Under the pieces are notes generated by a model, which saw only the letters and a program-made list of their open reading frames with translations, made no database searches and had not been told where the DNA came from. Of a DNA stretch of 64,000 nt, positions 27,142-36,442 are shown in pieces. The position numbers were made by a program, and so were the translations under genes. Origin of the DNA: Herbaspirillum rhizosphaerae (GTDB lineage: Bacteria > Pseudomonadota > Gammaproteobacteria > Burkholderiales > Burkholderiaceae_D); contig NZ_LFLU01000010.1 in assembly GCF_001189965.1 (NCBI RefSeq), positions 124,001-188,000 on the forward strand, in the 5' to 3' direction. Positions within the stretch are counted from its first letter, which is position 1. Each line of letters starts with the position of its first letter.

Positions 27142-27160
27142 ATCAATGAACTACATTGAT
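27142..27160. promoter_or_regulatory. 19-bp inverted repeat between LysR and the homogentisate operon
   Basis: ATCAATG (27142-27148), five-base spacer, CATTGAT (27154-27160). Extra half-sites ATTGAT (27115-27120) and ATCAAT (27204-27209) occur in the same AT-rich intergenic region. This is a probable binding array of the divergent LysR protein. Confidence 0.6.
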
Positions 27161-27286
27161 CCATTTATATCGTAAAAGTCGCATCGTTGCATTACAGTCT
27201 TATATCAATAAAAAATAGCTGTACTGTCTAGAAAATTATCAATAAGACAAGCGGCGCACATCCACAACCAATCTGGAGGAGCACAG

Positions 27287-28603
27287 ATGCAATCTGATGT
27301 GATCAATGTCGACCATGTCGTCGAGCAGAGCCGTTTCGGCGCGTTTCAATTCGGCCTGTTGCTGCTGTGCGGCCTGTGTCTGATCATCGACGGTTTCGAT
27401 ATCCAGGCCATGGGCTATGTCGCGCCGGCCATCATCGGCGACTGGCATGTCAACAAGGCCAGCCTCGGTCCCGTGTTCGGCGCCGGTCTGTTCGGCATGC
27501 TGCTGGGTTCGCTGGTGCTCACGCCGGTGGGCGACAAGTACGGGCGTCGTCCGGTATTGATCGTTTCCACGTTTTTCTTTGCCGTCTGCATGCTGCTGAC
27601 CACGCGCGTGCAAACCATCGACGAGTTGCTGGTGCTGCGCTTCATCACCGGCTTCGGTCTCGGCAGCATCATGCCGAACGCAATGGCGCTGGTCGGCGAA
27701 TTCAGCCCCAACAGCAAGCGCGTGACGCGCATGATGCTGGTCTCGTGCGGCTTCACGGTCGGTGCGGCGGTGGGCGGCTTCGTCAGTGCAGCGCTGATTC
27801 CGGCTTTCGGCTGGCGCTCGGTGTTCCTGGTCGGCGGTCTGATCCCGGCGGCGCTGGGTGTCGCGATGCTGGTCTGGCTGCCGGAATCGATACAGTTTCT
27901 GGTGCTGCGCAAGCGCCCGATGAAACAGGTGGCGCGCTGGCTCAACAAGGTGCAGCCGGGTTTGCAAGTCCATGAGGGCAGCACCGTCGTGGTCAAGGAG
28001 GCCAAGAACGACGGCATGCCGGTGGCCGAGCTGTTCCGCGAAGGTCGCGCCGGCGTGACGCTGCTGCTGTGGCTGATCAGTTTCATGAATCTGATCAATC
28101 TGTATTTCCTCTCCAACTGGCTGCCGACGCTGATCAAGGATGCCGGCTATTCGACCGGCACGGCGGTGCTGATCGGCACTTCGCTGCAAGTCGGCGGCAT
28201 CGTCGGCACGCTGACGCTGGGCTGGTTCATCAATCGCTTCGGTTTCACCAAAGTGCTGGGCAGCTGCTTTGTGGTCGCCTGCGTGTTCATCGCCCTGATC
28301 GGCCATGTGGCGACGATGCCGGTGCTGCTGTTCATCAGCGTGGTGGTGGCGGGTTTCTGCGTGGTGGGTGGCCAGCCGGCGGTGAATGCGCTGGCCGGGA
28401 CTTTCTATCCGACGCAGTTGCGCTCGACCGGTATCGGCTGGGCGCTCGGCATCGGCCGTATCGGCTCCGTGCTTGGGCCGGTCATCGGCGGCCAGCTGAT
28501 CGCCATGCAATGGGCCAACAGTTCGCTGTTCGTCGCAGCTGCCGTGCCAGCGATCATCTCGGCGCTGATGGTGGCGCGCCTGCATTGGTACCGGCCGCAA
28601 TAA
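27287..28603 (+). CDS. MFS aromatic acid:H+ symporter (AAHS family)
   Basis: A 438-residue carrier with 12 membrane segments. Segment 1 carries LCLIIDGFDIQAMGYVAP, whose DGFD motif is the hallmark of PcaK/BenK-type aromatic acid symporters; DKYGRRPVL and WLPESIQFL are the other MFS landmarks. It is the first gene of the homogentisate operon (27 bases before hmgA), so it probably imports homogentisate, hydroxyphenylacetate or a related aromatic acid. Confidence 0.92.
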   Translation: MQSDVINVDHVVEQSRFGAFQFGLLLLCGLCLIIDGFDIQAMGYVAPAIIGDWHVNKASLGPVFGAGLFGMLLGSLVLTPVGDKYGRRPVLIVSTFFFAVCMLLTTRVQTIDELLVLRFITGFGLGSIMPNAMALVGEFSPNSKRVTRMMLVSCGFTVGAAVGGFVSAALIPAFGWRSVFLVGGLIPAALGVAMLVWLPESIQFLVLRKRPMKQVARWLNKVQPGLQVHEGSTVVVKEAKNDGMPVAELFREGRAGVTLLLWLISFMNLINLYFLSNWLPTLIKDAGYSTGTAVLIGTSLQVGGIVGTLTLGWFINRFGFTKVLGSCFVVACVFIALIGHVATMPVLLFISVVVAGFCVVGGQPAVNALAGTFYPTQLRSTGIGWALGIGRIGSVLGPVIGGQLIAMQWANSSLFVAAAVPAIISALMVARLHWYRPQ

Positions 28604-28630
28604 GACTTTGCTATTTCAAGAAGGACGATC

Positions 28631-29977
28631 ATGAATACGCTTGCAGAATCTTCTCTCGCCAAAGCGGCGATGCAGACTGCCAGTTATCAATCCGGCTTCG
28701 GCAACGAGTTCGCAACGGAAGCGCTGCCGGGCGCCTTGCCGGCGAATCAGAATTCGCCGCAGCAAGTCGCCTACGGTCTGTACGCCGAGCAGGTTTCCGG
28801 CACCGCCTTCACGGCGCCGCGCAGCCATAATCGCCGCTCCTGGCTATACCGGATTCGTCCGGCGGCGATGCATGAGCCGTTCGTGCGCATCGACAACGGC
28901 CTGATCGCGCGCTTCGACGATGTCGAGACGCCGCCGAACCAGTTCCGTTGGGATCCGCAGGCCATGCCGGCCGCGCCGACGGACTTCGTCGCCGGCTTGA
29001 TCACCATGGCCGGCAACGGTTCGCCCGATGCCCAGACCGGTTGCGCGATTCATTTGTATGCGGCCAATCAGTCGATGACGGACAGCTTCTTCTACTCGGC
29101 CGACGGCGAGTTGCTGATCGTGCCGCAAGCCGGGCGCCTGCAATTGCTGACCGAACTGGGCGTGATCGAGATCGAGCCGCAGGAGATCGCAGTGATTCCG
29201 CGCGGCGTGCGCTTTCAGGTGAAGCTGCCGGACGGCCAGGCGCAAGGTTATGTCTGCGAAAACTTCGGGGCGCTGCTGCGCCTGCCGGATCTGGGTCCGC
29301 TCGGTTCCAACGGCCTCGCCAATCCGCGCGACTTCCTCACGCCGCAGGCCTGGTATGAAGATCGCGAAGGCGACTTTCGCCTGATCGCCAAATTCGGCGG
29401 CAACCTGTGGCAGGCGAAGATCGGCCATTCGCCGCTGGACGTGGTGGCCTGGCACGGCAACTACGCGCCGTACAAATACGACCTGCGCCATTTCAACACC
29501 ATCGGTTCGATCAGCTACGACCATCCCGATCCATCGATCTTCCTGGTGCTGCAGGCGCAGAGCGATACGCCGGGCGTGGATACGCTGGATTTCGTGATCT
29601 TTCCGCCGCGCTGGCTGGCGGCCGAACATACCTTCCGTCCGCCCTGGTTCCATCGCAATGTCGCGAGCGAGTTCATGGGGCTGATCCACGGCGAGTACGA
29701 CGCCAAGGCCGAGGGCTTCCGTCCCGGCGGCGCCAGCCTGCACAATTGCATGACCGGCCACGGCCCCGACGGCGCGACTTTCGAAAAAGCCAGCCGCAGC
29801 GATACCAGCAAGCCGAACAAGGTGGCCGATACGATGGCCTTCATGTTCGAGACGCGCAACGTCATCAAGCCGACGCGTCACGCATTGACGTCGCCGACGC
29901 TGCAGAAAAATTATTATCAGTGCTGGATGGACATCAGGAAGCACTTCAACCCGCAACAAGCTCCGGAGCAACAATGA
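28631..29977 (+). CDS. hmgA: Homogentisate 1,2-dioxygenase
   Basis: A 448-residue enzyme, the usual bacterial length. It opens the ring of homogentisate to maleylacetoacetate. [19 protein letters not shown] at the N terminus is diagnostic, and the C-terminal [19 protein letters not shown] and [17 protein letters not shown] supply the His/Glu/His iron ligands. AAGGACG precedes the ATG. Its stop overlaps the start of fahA by four bases, so the two are probably translationally coupled. Confidence 0.97.
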   Translation: MNTLAESSLAKAAMQTASYQSGFGNEFATEALPGALPANQNSPQQVAYGLYAEQVSGTAFTAPRSHNRRSWLYRIRPAAMHEPFVRIDNGLIARFDDVETPPNQFRWDPQAMPAAPTDFVAGLITMAGNGSPDAQTGCAIHLYAANQSMTDSFFYSADGELLIVPQAGRLQLLTELGVIEIEPQEIAVIPRGVRFQVKLPDGQAQGYVCENFGALLRLPDLGPLGSNGLANPRDFLTPQAWYEDREGDFRLIAKFGGNLWQAKIGHSPLDVVAWHGNYAPYKYDLRHFNTIGSISYDHPDPSIFLVLQAQSDTPGVDTLDFVIFPPRWLAAEHTFRPPWFHRNVASEFMGLIHGEYDAKAEGFRPGGASLHNCMTGHGPDGATFEKASRSDTSKPNKVADTMAFMFETRNVIKPTRHALTSPTLQKNYYQCWMDIRKHFNPQQAPEQQ

Positions 29978-31314
29978 GCCCCTCTTTGAATTTGAACGAA
30001 ACACACGACGTCGCCCTGCGCAGCTGGGTTGCCTCGGCCAATCGCGCCGGTAACGATTTTCCGATTCAGAACCTGCCGTATGGCGTGTTTCGCCGCAAGG
30101 GCAGTGGAGAAAGCTTCCGCGTCGGCGTCGCCATCGGCGACCGGATCCTCGATTTGCGCGCGGCATTTGAGAGCGGCGCGTTCGGCGGTTTTGGCGAAGT
30201 CACGCATCAGGCCATCCTTGCTGCGACGACCGGCAGCAATCTCAATCTCTTGATGGAACTCGACGCCGCAAGCTGGTCGGCGCTGCGCCTGGCGCTGTCG
30301 ACCTTGCTGCGCGAAGGCTCGGTGCACCAGTCGCAGCTGGAGCCGACGCTGGTGCCGCAGGCTGAAGCGGAGCACGCCTTGCCGGCGCAGATCGGCGATT
30401 ACACCGATTTCTACACTTCCATCCATCACGCGACCGCCGTCGGCAAATTATTCCGTCCCGACAATCCTCTGCTGCCCAATTACAAATGGGTGCCGATCGG
30501 TTATCACGGCCGCTCTTCGTCGATCGCTGTGTCGGGCCAGCAATTCCACCGCCCGGTCGGGCAGACCAAGCCGCCGACGTCGGACACGCCGGTGTTCGGT
30601 CCGTGCAAGCGCCTCGATTATGAAATGGAAGTCGGCGTCTTCATGGGACAGGGCAACGCCATCGGCGACGCCATCGACATCGGCCGGGCGGAGTCGCATG
30701 TGTTCGGCCTGTGCCTGTTGAACGACTGGTCGGCGCGCGATGTGCAGGCGTGGGAATACCAGCCGCTCGGCCCTTTCCTGGCGAAGAATTTCGCCTCGAC
30801 CATTTCGCCGTGGATCGTCACGATCGAAGCACTGGCGCCGTATCGCGCCGCATGGACGCGCGACGCCGATGACCCGCAGCCGATGGCGTATCTGGATTCC
30901 GCCGATCTGCGCGCGCACGGCGCTTTCGACGTGCAGCTGGAAGTGCTGTTGCAGACCAAAGCCATGCGCGAAGCGGGCACGCCGCCGCAGCGTCTGTCGC
31001 TGGGAAATTTCAAGGATGCTTACTGGACCGTATCGCAACTGGTGGCGCATCACACCGTCGGCGGCTGCAACCTGCGCGCCGGCGATTTGCTGGGTTCAGG
31101 TACCTTGTCGGGACCGGCGCCGGAGTCGGCCGGCTCTCTGCTGGAACTGACCGCCGGCGGCAAGCAGTCGATCAGCCTGGCCAACGGCGAGACGCGCATC
31201 TTCATCGAAGACGGCGACACCGTCGTCATGCGCGGCTGGGCCGGGCGCGAGGGCTTGCCGCGCATCGGTTTCGGCGAGGTGGCGGGCACGGTGCTGCCGG
31301 CGCGTTCGCTGTAA
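29974..31314 (+). CDS. fahA: Fumarylacetoacetase
   Basis: A 446-residue fumarylacetoacetase that hydrolyses fumarylacetoacetate to fumarate and acetoacetate, the last step of tyrosine/phenylalanine breakdown. Diagnostic segments include [43 protein letters not shown] and [20 protein letters not shown], holding the metal ligands and catalytic residues. The ATG overlaps the hmgA stop. The frame is open further upstream inside hmgA but that part is not coding. Confidence 0.97.
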   Translation: MSPSLNLNETHDVALRSWVASANRAGNDFPIQNLPYGVFRRKGSGESFRVGVAIGDRILDLRAAFESGAFGGFGEVTHQAILAATTGSNLNLLMELDAASWSALRLALSTLLREGSVHQSQLEPTLVPQAEAEHALPAQIGDYTDFYTSIHHATAVGKLFRPDNPLLPNYKWVPIGYHGRSSSIAVSGQQFHRPVGQTKPPTSDTPVFGPCKRLDYEMEVGVFMGQGNAIGDAIDIGRAESHVFGLCLLNDWSARDVQAWEYQPLGPFLAKNFASTISPWIVTIEALAPYRAAWTRDADDPQPMAYLDSADLRAHGAFDVQLEVLLQTKAMREAGTPPQRLSLGNFKDAYWTVSQLVAHHTVGGCNLRAGDLLGSGTLSGPAPESAGSLLELTAGGKQSISLANGETRIFIEDGDTVVMRGWAGREGLPRIGFGEVAGTVLPARSL

Positions 31315-31350
31315 TCATTCAGATAAAACAAGCCTTAAGGAGACCCCGGC

Positions 31351-32001
31351 ATGACGATTCATCTCTACAGCTACTTCCGCAGTTCGGCGTCCTATCGGGT
31401 GCGCATCGCCCTGAACCTGAAAGGCCAGTCCTACGATACCGTGCCGGTGCATCTGGTCAACAACGGCGGCGAACAATTCGCGCCGGCATTCAGCGCCCTG
31501 AATCCGCAATCGCTGGTGCCGGTGATGGAAGAAGAGGGGCGTCACATCACGCAATCGCTGGCGATGCTGGAGTATCTGGAAGAACGCTTTCCCACGCCGG
31601 CGCTGCTGCCGCCGGGTTTGCTCGATCGCGCCCATGTGCGCGAGATATCGCTGGCGATCGCCTGCGATATCCATCCGCTGAATAACCTGCGGGTGCTGCG
31701 CATGCTCAAGCAGGAGCTGGGCGTGAGCGACGAGGTCAAGCAGCAGTGGATACAGCATTGGGTCAAGCTCGGCTTCGCCGCACTGGAACAGCAACTGGCG
31801 GCAAGTCCGCAGCGCGGGCGTTTCTGTTTCGGCGACACGCCGACGATGGCCGATTGCTGCCTGATTCCGCAGATCTTCAATGCGCGTCGCTTCGAGGTCG
31901 ACATGACGCCTTATCCGACGCTGGCGGCCATTGATGAAGCCTGTAGTCAGCTCGAAGCGTTCCAATTGGCGCAGCCGTCGGCACAGCCCGACGCAGCCTG
32001 A
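31351..32001 (+). CDS. maiA: Maleylacetoacetate isomerase (zeta-class GST)
   Basis: A 216-residue zeta-class glutathione transferase that isomerises maleylacetoacetate to fumarylacetoacetate with glutathione. The active-site motif SSASYRVRIALNLKG is at residues 11-25, and the C-terminal domain has the zeta-class CDIHPLNNLRVL segment. AAGGAG lies upstream. It completes the transporter - hmgA - fahA - maiA set, so the operon encodes uptake and full central breakdown of homogentisate. Confidence 0.96.
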   Translation: MTIHLYSYFRSSASYRVRIALNLKGQSYDTVPVHLVNNGGEQFAPAFSALNPQSLVPVMEEEGRHITQSLAMLEYLEERFPTPALLPPGLLDRAHVREISLAIACDIHPLNNLRVLRMLKQELGVSDEVKQQWIQHWVKLGFAALEQQLAASPQRGRFCFGDTPTMADCCLIPQIFNARRFEVDMTPYPTLAAIDEACSQLEAFQLAQPSAQPDAA

Positions 32002-32582
32002 GGTCCGTTCACCCGTCGTTTCACTCCTTCCTCATTCATGGATGGCGCAGGGCAAGGCAAGCCGGGCATCCGCTCCCGGTTCCTGCCCATCCAGCCGGTA
32101 AGACCTTTCCAGCGGTACGCTATTCCCATGGTCGGCTTGCCCCAAAAACGGGCATCTTTCAGCGCGACGGAAAAGAATCCAGGCATTCTTGTTGGAAATT
32201 TGCCAAATATCTTTCTCTATTGCTACAGCGGTCCGCCGGAAATACGGTTGATAACTGTATTGCCGGTATAATTTTCTTCGCTAAACTACCGAATCAAAAT
32301 AACAAGACGCTCAGACAAGCGCTGTGGATAAAAGCAATGATGCAGGGGCTGCTGAGGCGCCTGCCTATAATGATCAAGTCTGACTCAGGGAAATACAGTT
32401 TCGCCGTAAACGGGGAGCAGGGAACGCTGCCGTCATCGTCCCGCCGAACAATGAGCCGCCGCTGAGGTATCGTCGGGCGGCAATCAATGTTGGCGCGGCG
32501 CGATCCGGAGGTGGTTTGCGCCCTTGTCCTGTCGACGGCGACGCAGCTTCCGGGGGTAGGTCTCTTCGCTGGGGTTCTTTTT
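32002..32582 (+). other. Intergenic region, 581 bases, no credible gene
   Basis: Short open frames occur here but none has a ribosome binding site or family-like composition. TTGATA (32248-32253) and TATAAT (32267-32272) are individually good promoter hexamers, but only 13 bases separate them. The region is AT-richer from 32150 to 32340. It must hold the promoter of the EAL gene; an ATG at 32487 is in frame with it. Confidence 0.5.
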
Positions 32583-34502
32583 ATGCAAGTAGTCAGCCGA
32601 CGTTATCGCTGGGCGATTTACGGTTTGCTGGTGGTCGTGATTGCCGCCGGCATCGCGCTGTTCTTTGCCATGGCGCGCACGGCCAATGATATTCGTTCGT
32701 CAACCACCCCGCTGTTGAAGGAAAACATCCCAACCCTGCGTCATCTTTCGGATTTTGAAAGCGCCTTGCTGCGCTATCAGTTGGCGCTGAACAAATACTA
32801 CGTGGCTTCCGTCGGCCGCGATCGCTTCGATCATATTGAATCCGTCGCCGCCGAACAGATGCGCGCCAATTTCGATTTTGTTCGTCGCGACCTGCGGCAG
32901 ACGGCGCAGATGTCGGCACTGGTCAGTAACTACGATGCGGTGCTGGCAATGGGCCCGGCCCTGGAAAAACTGTTGCAGACGCAGACCGCCAATCGCGATC
33001 AGGCGCGCGCGTTGCTGGGCGACCTCAACGTCAAAACCAATACGATCCGCAATCTGCTCGACAAAGCCAAGCTGGACGTCGAGGGTTCGGTATACCGCGT
33101 TGGCGAGATGGCCAACACCGGTGTCGATCACATTTCGTGGCTGGTGCATGTGTACAGCGTCGGTATGTTGCTGGTGGCCTTGTTCATGATGTATCACGTG
33201 TGGGCGCGCTTCCGCTCGGAGAATGCGCTGGCCTTTGCTGCGGCTCACGATCCTCTGACCGGGCTGGCGCACCGCGGCTCGTTCGAGCGCCGTCTCAAGA
33301 CCATGGAAGACCAGCCGCACACCGTGGTGTTGGGCATGATCGACCGTTTTGAGCGCGTTGTCGGCGGCCTTGGCCATGCCTTCGGCGATCGCCTGATGCA
33401 AGAGATGGCGGGCCGCATCAAGCGCGCGGCGGAGCGCCACGGCGGCGAGGTGTTCCGTCTCAACGGCGCCAATGTCGCGATCCTCTATAAGTCCAAGGGC
33501 GATCATGTGAATTTTCAGGAAGCCCTGTCTAGCCTGCAGGAATACATGCGCCAGCCGTTTGAATTCGGCCAGCATGAGATTTTTTCCAGCATGAGCATGG
33601 GCGGCGCCGAATATCCGCGCGACGGCGCCGAGCCTGCGCATCTGCTGCAGAATGCCGATGCTGCCTTGCAGGCGGCGCGCGACGCCGGCGGCGATTGTTT
33701 CGTGCAGTATTCGAATGCGCTCAACACGCGCGCGCAGGAGCGTCTGGCGCTGGAAGCGCAACTGCGTCACGCCATCGAGCGCAACGAACTGGAATTGCAC
33801 TTTCAGCCGCAGCAAGGCTTGACCGACGACCGGCTGGTCGGCTTCGAGGCGCTGGTGCGCTGGCGCCGCAACGGCGAGCTGATCTCGCCGGCCGACTTCA
33901 TCCCGCTGGCCGAAGAGTCCGGCCTGATCGTGCCGATCGGCGACTGGGTGCTGGCGGAAGCCTGCCGCCAGGCCAAGATCTGGAGCCTGGAGACGCCGCG
34001 CAAGTTCGTCATCGCGGTCAACATTTCGCCGCGCCAGTTCCACCATCCGTCCTTCCTGCGCCGCGTCACCGAAACCTTGAGCGAAAGCCAGATCGATCCC
34101 TCCTTCATCGAGCTGGAAATCACCGAAGGCATCGTCATGCGCGATGTCGAACGCACCATCGAGTTGCTGGAAGACCTGCGCAAGCGCGGCCTGACGCTGG
34201 CGATCGATGACTTCGGGACGGGGTATTCGTCGCTGGCCTACCTCAAGCGTTTTTCCATCGACAAGCTCAAGATCGACCAGTCCTTCATCCGCCATCTGCG
34301 CCCCAACAGCGAAGACGCGGCGATCGTGCAGGCGGTCATCAACCTCGGCCACCATCTCGGCCTGTCGGTCATCGCCGAAGGCGTCGAAACCGCCAGCCAG
34401 CGCGAGTTGCTGCGCGCCTGGGGTTGCGACGAGATCCAGGGCTATTTCTACGGCCGTCCCTTATCGGCCGACAAGGCGACGCAGTTCATCTTTGAAAATT
34501 AA
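32583..34502 (+). CDS. Membrane EAL phosphodiesterase with degenerate GGDEF domain
   Basis: About 639 residues: membrane segment 1 (10-30), a helical periplasmic sensor (about 35-185), membrane segment 2 (188-206), a GGDEF-like domain (215-375) and an EAL domain (390-635). The cyclase signature is lost: the GGDEF position reads NGANV (294-298), so no diguanylate cyclase activity is expected. The EAL domain is intact (FEALVRW at 421, NISPRQF, ELEITEG, DDFGTGYSSL, VIAEGVE), predicting c-di-GMP hydrolysis. ATG 32583 starts directly before segment 1; ATG 32487 would add 32 residues. Neither has a strong ribosome binding site. Confidence 0.9.
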   Translation: MQVVSRRYRWAIYGLLVVVIAAGIALFFAMARTANDIRSSTTPLLKENIPTLRHLSDFESALLRYQLALNKYYVASVGRDRFDHIESVAAEQMRANFDFVRRDLRQTAQMSALVSNYDAVLAMGPALEKLLQTQTANRDQARALLGDLNVKTNTIRNLLDKAKLDVEGSVYRVGEMANTGVDHISWLVHVYSVGMLLVALFMMYHVWARFRSENALAFAAAHDPLTGLAHRGSFERRLKTMEDQPHTVVLGMIDRFERVVGGLGHAFGDRLMQEMAGRIKRAAERHGGEVFRLNGANVAILYKSKGDHVNFQEALSSLQEYMRQPFEFGQHEIFSSMSMGGAEYPRDGAEPAHLLQNADAALQAARDAGGDCFVQYSNALNTRAQERLALEAQLRHAIERNELELHFQPQQGLTDDRLVGFEALVRWRRNGELISPADFIPLAEESGLIVPIGDWVLAEACRQAKIWSLETPRKFVIAVNISPRQFHHPSFLRRVTETLSESQIDPSFIELEITEGIVMRDVERTIELLEDLRKRGLTLAIDDFGTGYSSLAYLKRFSIDKLKIDQSFIRHLRPNSEDAAIVQAVINLGHHLGLSVIAEGVETASQRELLRAWGCDEIQGYFYGRPLSADKATQFIFEN

Positions 34503-34514
34503 ATGATCGACAGA

Positions 34515-34982
34515 TCAAGCTTGCGGCCGGCGCGGGACCAGGAGGTTACCGGTCATGACCAGCACCGGCTCGTTATTCTGATTGAAGGTGGTGACGCGGT
34601 GCTTGAGGAAGCCCTGCTGCGGTTTCGACTGCGAGAATTTCAGTTCCAGCACCTCGACTTCAACGCGCAGCACGTCGCCCGGACGGGTAGGGCGCGGCCA
34701 GCGGAATTCTTCAAAACCCGCGCCGATGACGCCGCCCCTGATCGGCAGCGTCTTCACCAGCAGGCGCATGGTCAGCGCCGCCGTATGCCAGCCGCTGGCC
34801 GCCAGGCCGCCAAAAAAACTCTGCGCCGCTGCGGCTTCATCCAGATGGAAGGGCTGCGGGTCGTAGCTCGCGGCGAAGGCTTTGATGTCGTCGGCGCTCA
34901 GTGTTTCGGTGGCGGCGACACTGAATTTCTGGCCGGCGGTGAAGTCTTCCAGATACATCGGCGCGTTGGAAATATCAGGCAT
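34515..34982 (-). CDS. MaoC-like dehydratase (hotdog fold)
   Basis: A 155-residue single-hotdog MaoC/R-hydratase type protein. The catalytic segment is SYDPQPFHLDEAAA, with Asp and His of the hydratase motif, followed by FGGLAASGWHTAAL. It should hydrate or dehydrate an enoyl-CoA or similar thioester. GAGGGAGA precedes the ATG. It is divergent from the HxlR regulator, which probably controls it. Confidence 0.9.
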   Translation of the reverse strand: MPDISNAPMYLEDFTAGQKFSVAATETLSADDIKAFAASYDPQPFHLDEAAAAQSFFGGLAASGWHTAALTMRLLVKTLPIRGGVIGAGFEEFRWPRPTRPGDVLRVEVEVLELKFSQSKPQQGFLKHRVTTFNQNNEPVLVMTGNLLVPRRPQA

Positions 34983-35015
34983 GGCAGTCTCCCTCGAGTT
35001 GTTTTATAATGTCAG

Positions 35016-35028
35016 TATCAAAATGATA
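35016..35028. promoter_or_regulatory. Inverted repeat TATCA-AAA-TGATA in the MaoC/HxlR divergent promoter
   Basis: Perfect five-base arms with a three-base spacer; a second small palindrome TGATAATCA lies at about 35047-35055. HxlR proteins bind as dimers to such AT-rich dyads, so this is a candidate operator. Confidence 0.45.
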
Positions 35029-35073
35029 GTAAGTTGTTCAATCGAATGATAATCAGCTTGATGGGACTTGTCT

Positions 35074-35670
35074 ATGGAACGTAAAAGCTTTGGCAACATG
35101 CAATGCCCGGTCGCCCGTACGCTCGAACGCGTGGGCGAGTGGTGGAGCATTCTGATCCTGCGCGATGCGATGCACGGGCTGACGCGTTTCGACCAGTTCC
35201 AGAAGAGCCTGGACATTGCGCCCAACATGCTGACGCGCCGCCTCAATTCACTGGTCGAATCCGGCCTGCTGGAGCGCCGCCAGTACAGCGAGCGTCCGCC
35301 GCGTTATGAATATATCCTGACCGACCTGGGACGCGATTTCCGCTCCATTCTGGTCGCGCTCAACAGCTGGGGCAACAAGCATTTCGCGCCCGAAGGTCCG
35401 AGCGTGCTGCTGGTCGATTCGACTTCCGGCGAAGTGGCCGATCCGATCATGGTCGACCGCAAGACCGGCAAGCCGCTGAGTTCTCCTGAGTTTGTCTTTA
35501 CCCCCGGTCCGCAAGCCAATGAGAGCATGATCCGTCGCATCAACTTTGCGCGCGAACGTGCGGCTGCAGCCAACGATGGCGGCGACAATTCTGTCGGGCA
35601 ACCGGAGATGGATGAGCCTGCGGCACTGGCCAAGACGCCGCGCAAGAAGGCCGCGAAGAAAAGCGCCTGA
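35074..35670 (+). CDS. HxlR family transcriptional regulator with Lys/Ala-rich tail
   Basis: A 198-residue protein. The HxlR winged helix occupies about residues 5-100: CPVARTLERVGEWWSILILR, DIAPNMLTRRLNSLVESGL, then the wing YEYILTDLGRDFRS. The Cys near residue 10 is the conserved position that senses oxidation or electrophiles in some members. A C-terminal extension of about 95 residues ends in a basic KTPRKKAAKKSA tail, which may bind DNA non-specifically. ATG 35074 is preferred to TTG 35068. Confidence 0.9.
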   Translation: MERKSFGNMQCPVARTLERVGEWWSILILRDAMHGLTRFDQFQKSLDIAPNMLTRRLNSLVESGLLERRQYSERPPRYEYILTDLGRDFRSILVALNSWGNKHFAPEGPSVLLVDSTSGEVADPIMVDRKTGKPLSSPEFVFTPGPQANESMIRRINFARERAAAANDGGDNSVGQPEMDEPAALAKTPRKKAAKKSA

Positions 35671-35696
35671 GCGATTCACTATTCTTTTTTGTCCGG

Positions 35697-35728
35697 AAAT
35701 GGCGCCGTTGTTACGGCGCCATTTTTTT
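35697..35728 (+). terminator. Intrinsic terminator after the HxlR gene
   Basis: AAATGGCGCCG (35697-35707) pairs with CGGCGCCATTT (35714-35724), followed by further T to 35728. Confidence 0.9.
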
Positions 35729-35776
35729 GGGGCTCGCATTCAAGGTCGCTTGACAGGCTTCTTCACATTCATTAGT

Positions 35777-35802
35777 ATGCATATACATTAATGCATATGC
35801 AT
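35777..35802. promoter_or_regulatory. Inverted repeat upstream of the MarR gene
   Basis: ATGCATAT (35777-35784), ten-base spacer, ATATGCAT (35795-35802), ending 50 bases before the MarR start codon. It is a candidate autoregulatory operator. Confidence 0.5.
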
Positions 35803-35852
35803 CGATTTATCCAGCAGATAACTGGACAGATCGATCCGGAAGGTAATTGAGC

Positions 35853-36287
35853 ATGTTTAACCAGTGTACTTGCACCCGTTTGCGTCGGCTTACCCGTCGC
35901 ATCACGTCGATTTATGACCGGCATTTATTGCCGGACGAGCTGACCATCAGCCAGTATTCGCTGCTGAGCCGGGTGGGCAAGCACGGCTCCATCGCCAATC
36001 TTCGCCTGGCGGCGGAGATGGGCATGGATCGTAGCACGCTGAGCCGCAACATCAAGCCGCTAATGACCGCCGGCTGGATCGCCACCGTCGACATGCCGCC
36101 GGATGAGCACGTCGACAAGCGCTCCTTCGGGCTGACCCTGAGTACGGCAGGCAAGGCCAAGCTGGATGCCGCGCGCCACAACTGGGTGGAAGCGCAGCTG
36201 GAAATCGACGGCTTGCTGGGCGAAGACATGCATGCGGCCTTGTCGGGCATGATCGACGACGCCTACGAACGCTTGCAGGAAGCCTGA
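35853..36287 (+). CDS. MarR family transcriptional regulator
   Basis: A 144-residue MarR protein: ISQYSLLSRVGKHGSIAN, LRLAAEMGMDRSTLSRNIKP for recognition, and the wing DKRSFGLTLSTAGKAKL. The N terminus MFNQCTCTRLRR has two closely spaced Cys, a feature of a MarR subgroup and a possible redox sensor. It probably represses its own gene and the MFS carrier 155 bases downstream on the same strand. ATG 35853 (AAGGT upstream) is preferred to TTG 35847. Confidence 0.9.
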   Translation: MFNQCTCTRLRRLTRRITSIYDRHLLPDELTISQYSLLSRVGKHGSIANLRLAAEMGMDRSTLSRNIKPLMTAGWIATVDMPPDEHVDKRSFGLTLSTAGKAKLDAARHNWVEAQLEIDGLLGEDMHAALSGMIDDAYERLQEA

Positions 36288-36362
36288 TCCGGCAGCGCCA
36301 GGATCTTCAGTATCGGCAACGGGTAACCCGGTCAGCAAGTCAGTTAGCAGCATCATGAGCAC

Positions 36363-36386
36363 CATCAGTGTCATCAGTACATCAGT
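36363..36386. repeat. Three CATCAGT direct repeats upstream of the MFS gene
   Basis: CATCAGT begins at 36363, 36372 and 36380, spaced 9 and 8 bases, about 60 bases before the MFS start. A partial copy CATCATG is at 36351. It may be a regulatory array or chance. Confidence 0.35.
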
Positions 36387-36442
36387 ACGCCAGGCATTGA
36401 TGGTTTTTTATTCTTCTTTTTATCCTTCTCTGATTGAGCGTC

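Noticed and set aside
32038-32271. 77-codon open frame after maiA
   Set aside because: No ribosome binding site, Pro/Arg-rich without structure, and it runs into an AT-rich promoter-like zone.
32248-32272. Promoter TTGATA...TATAAT upstream of the EAL gene
   Set aside because: The hexamers are good but 13 bases apart, too close for sigma-70; kept only as a remark in the intergenic entry.
36363-36386. Iterons of a replication origin
   Set aside because: Only three seven-base repeats, no replication initiator gene nearby; a promoter-linked role is more likely.
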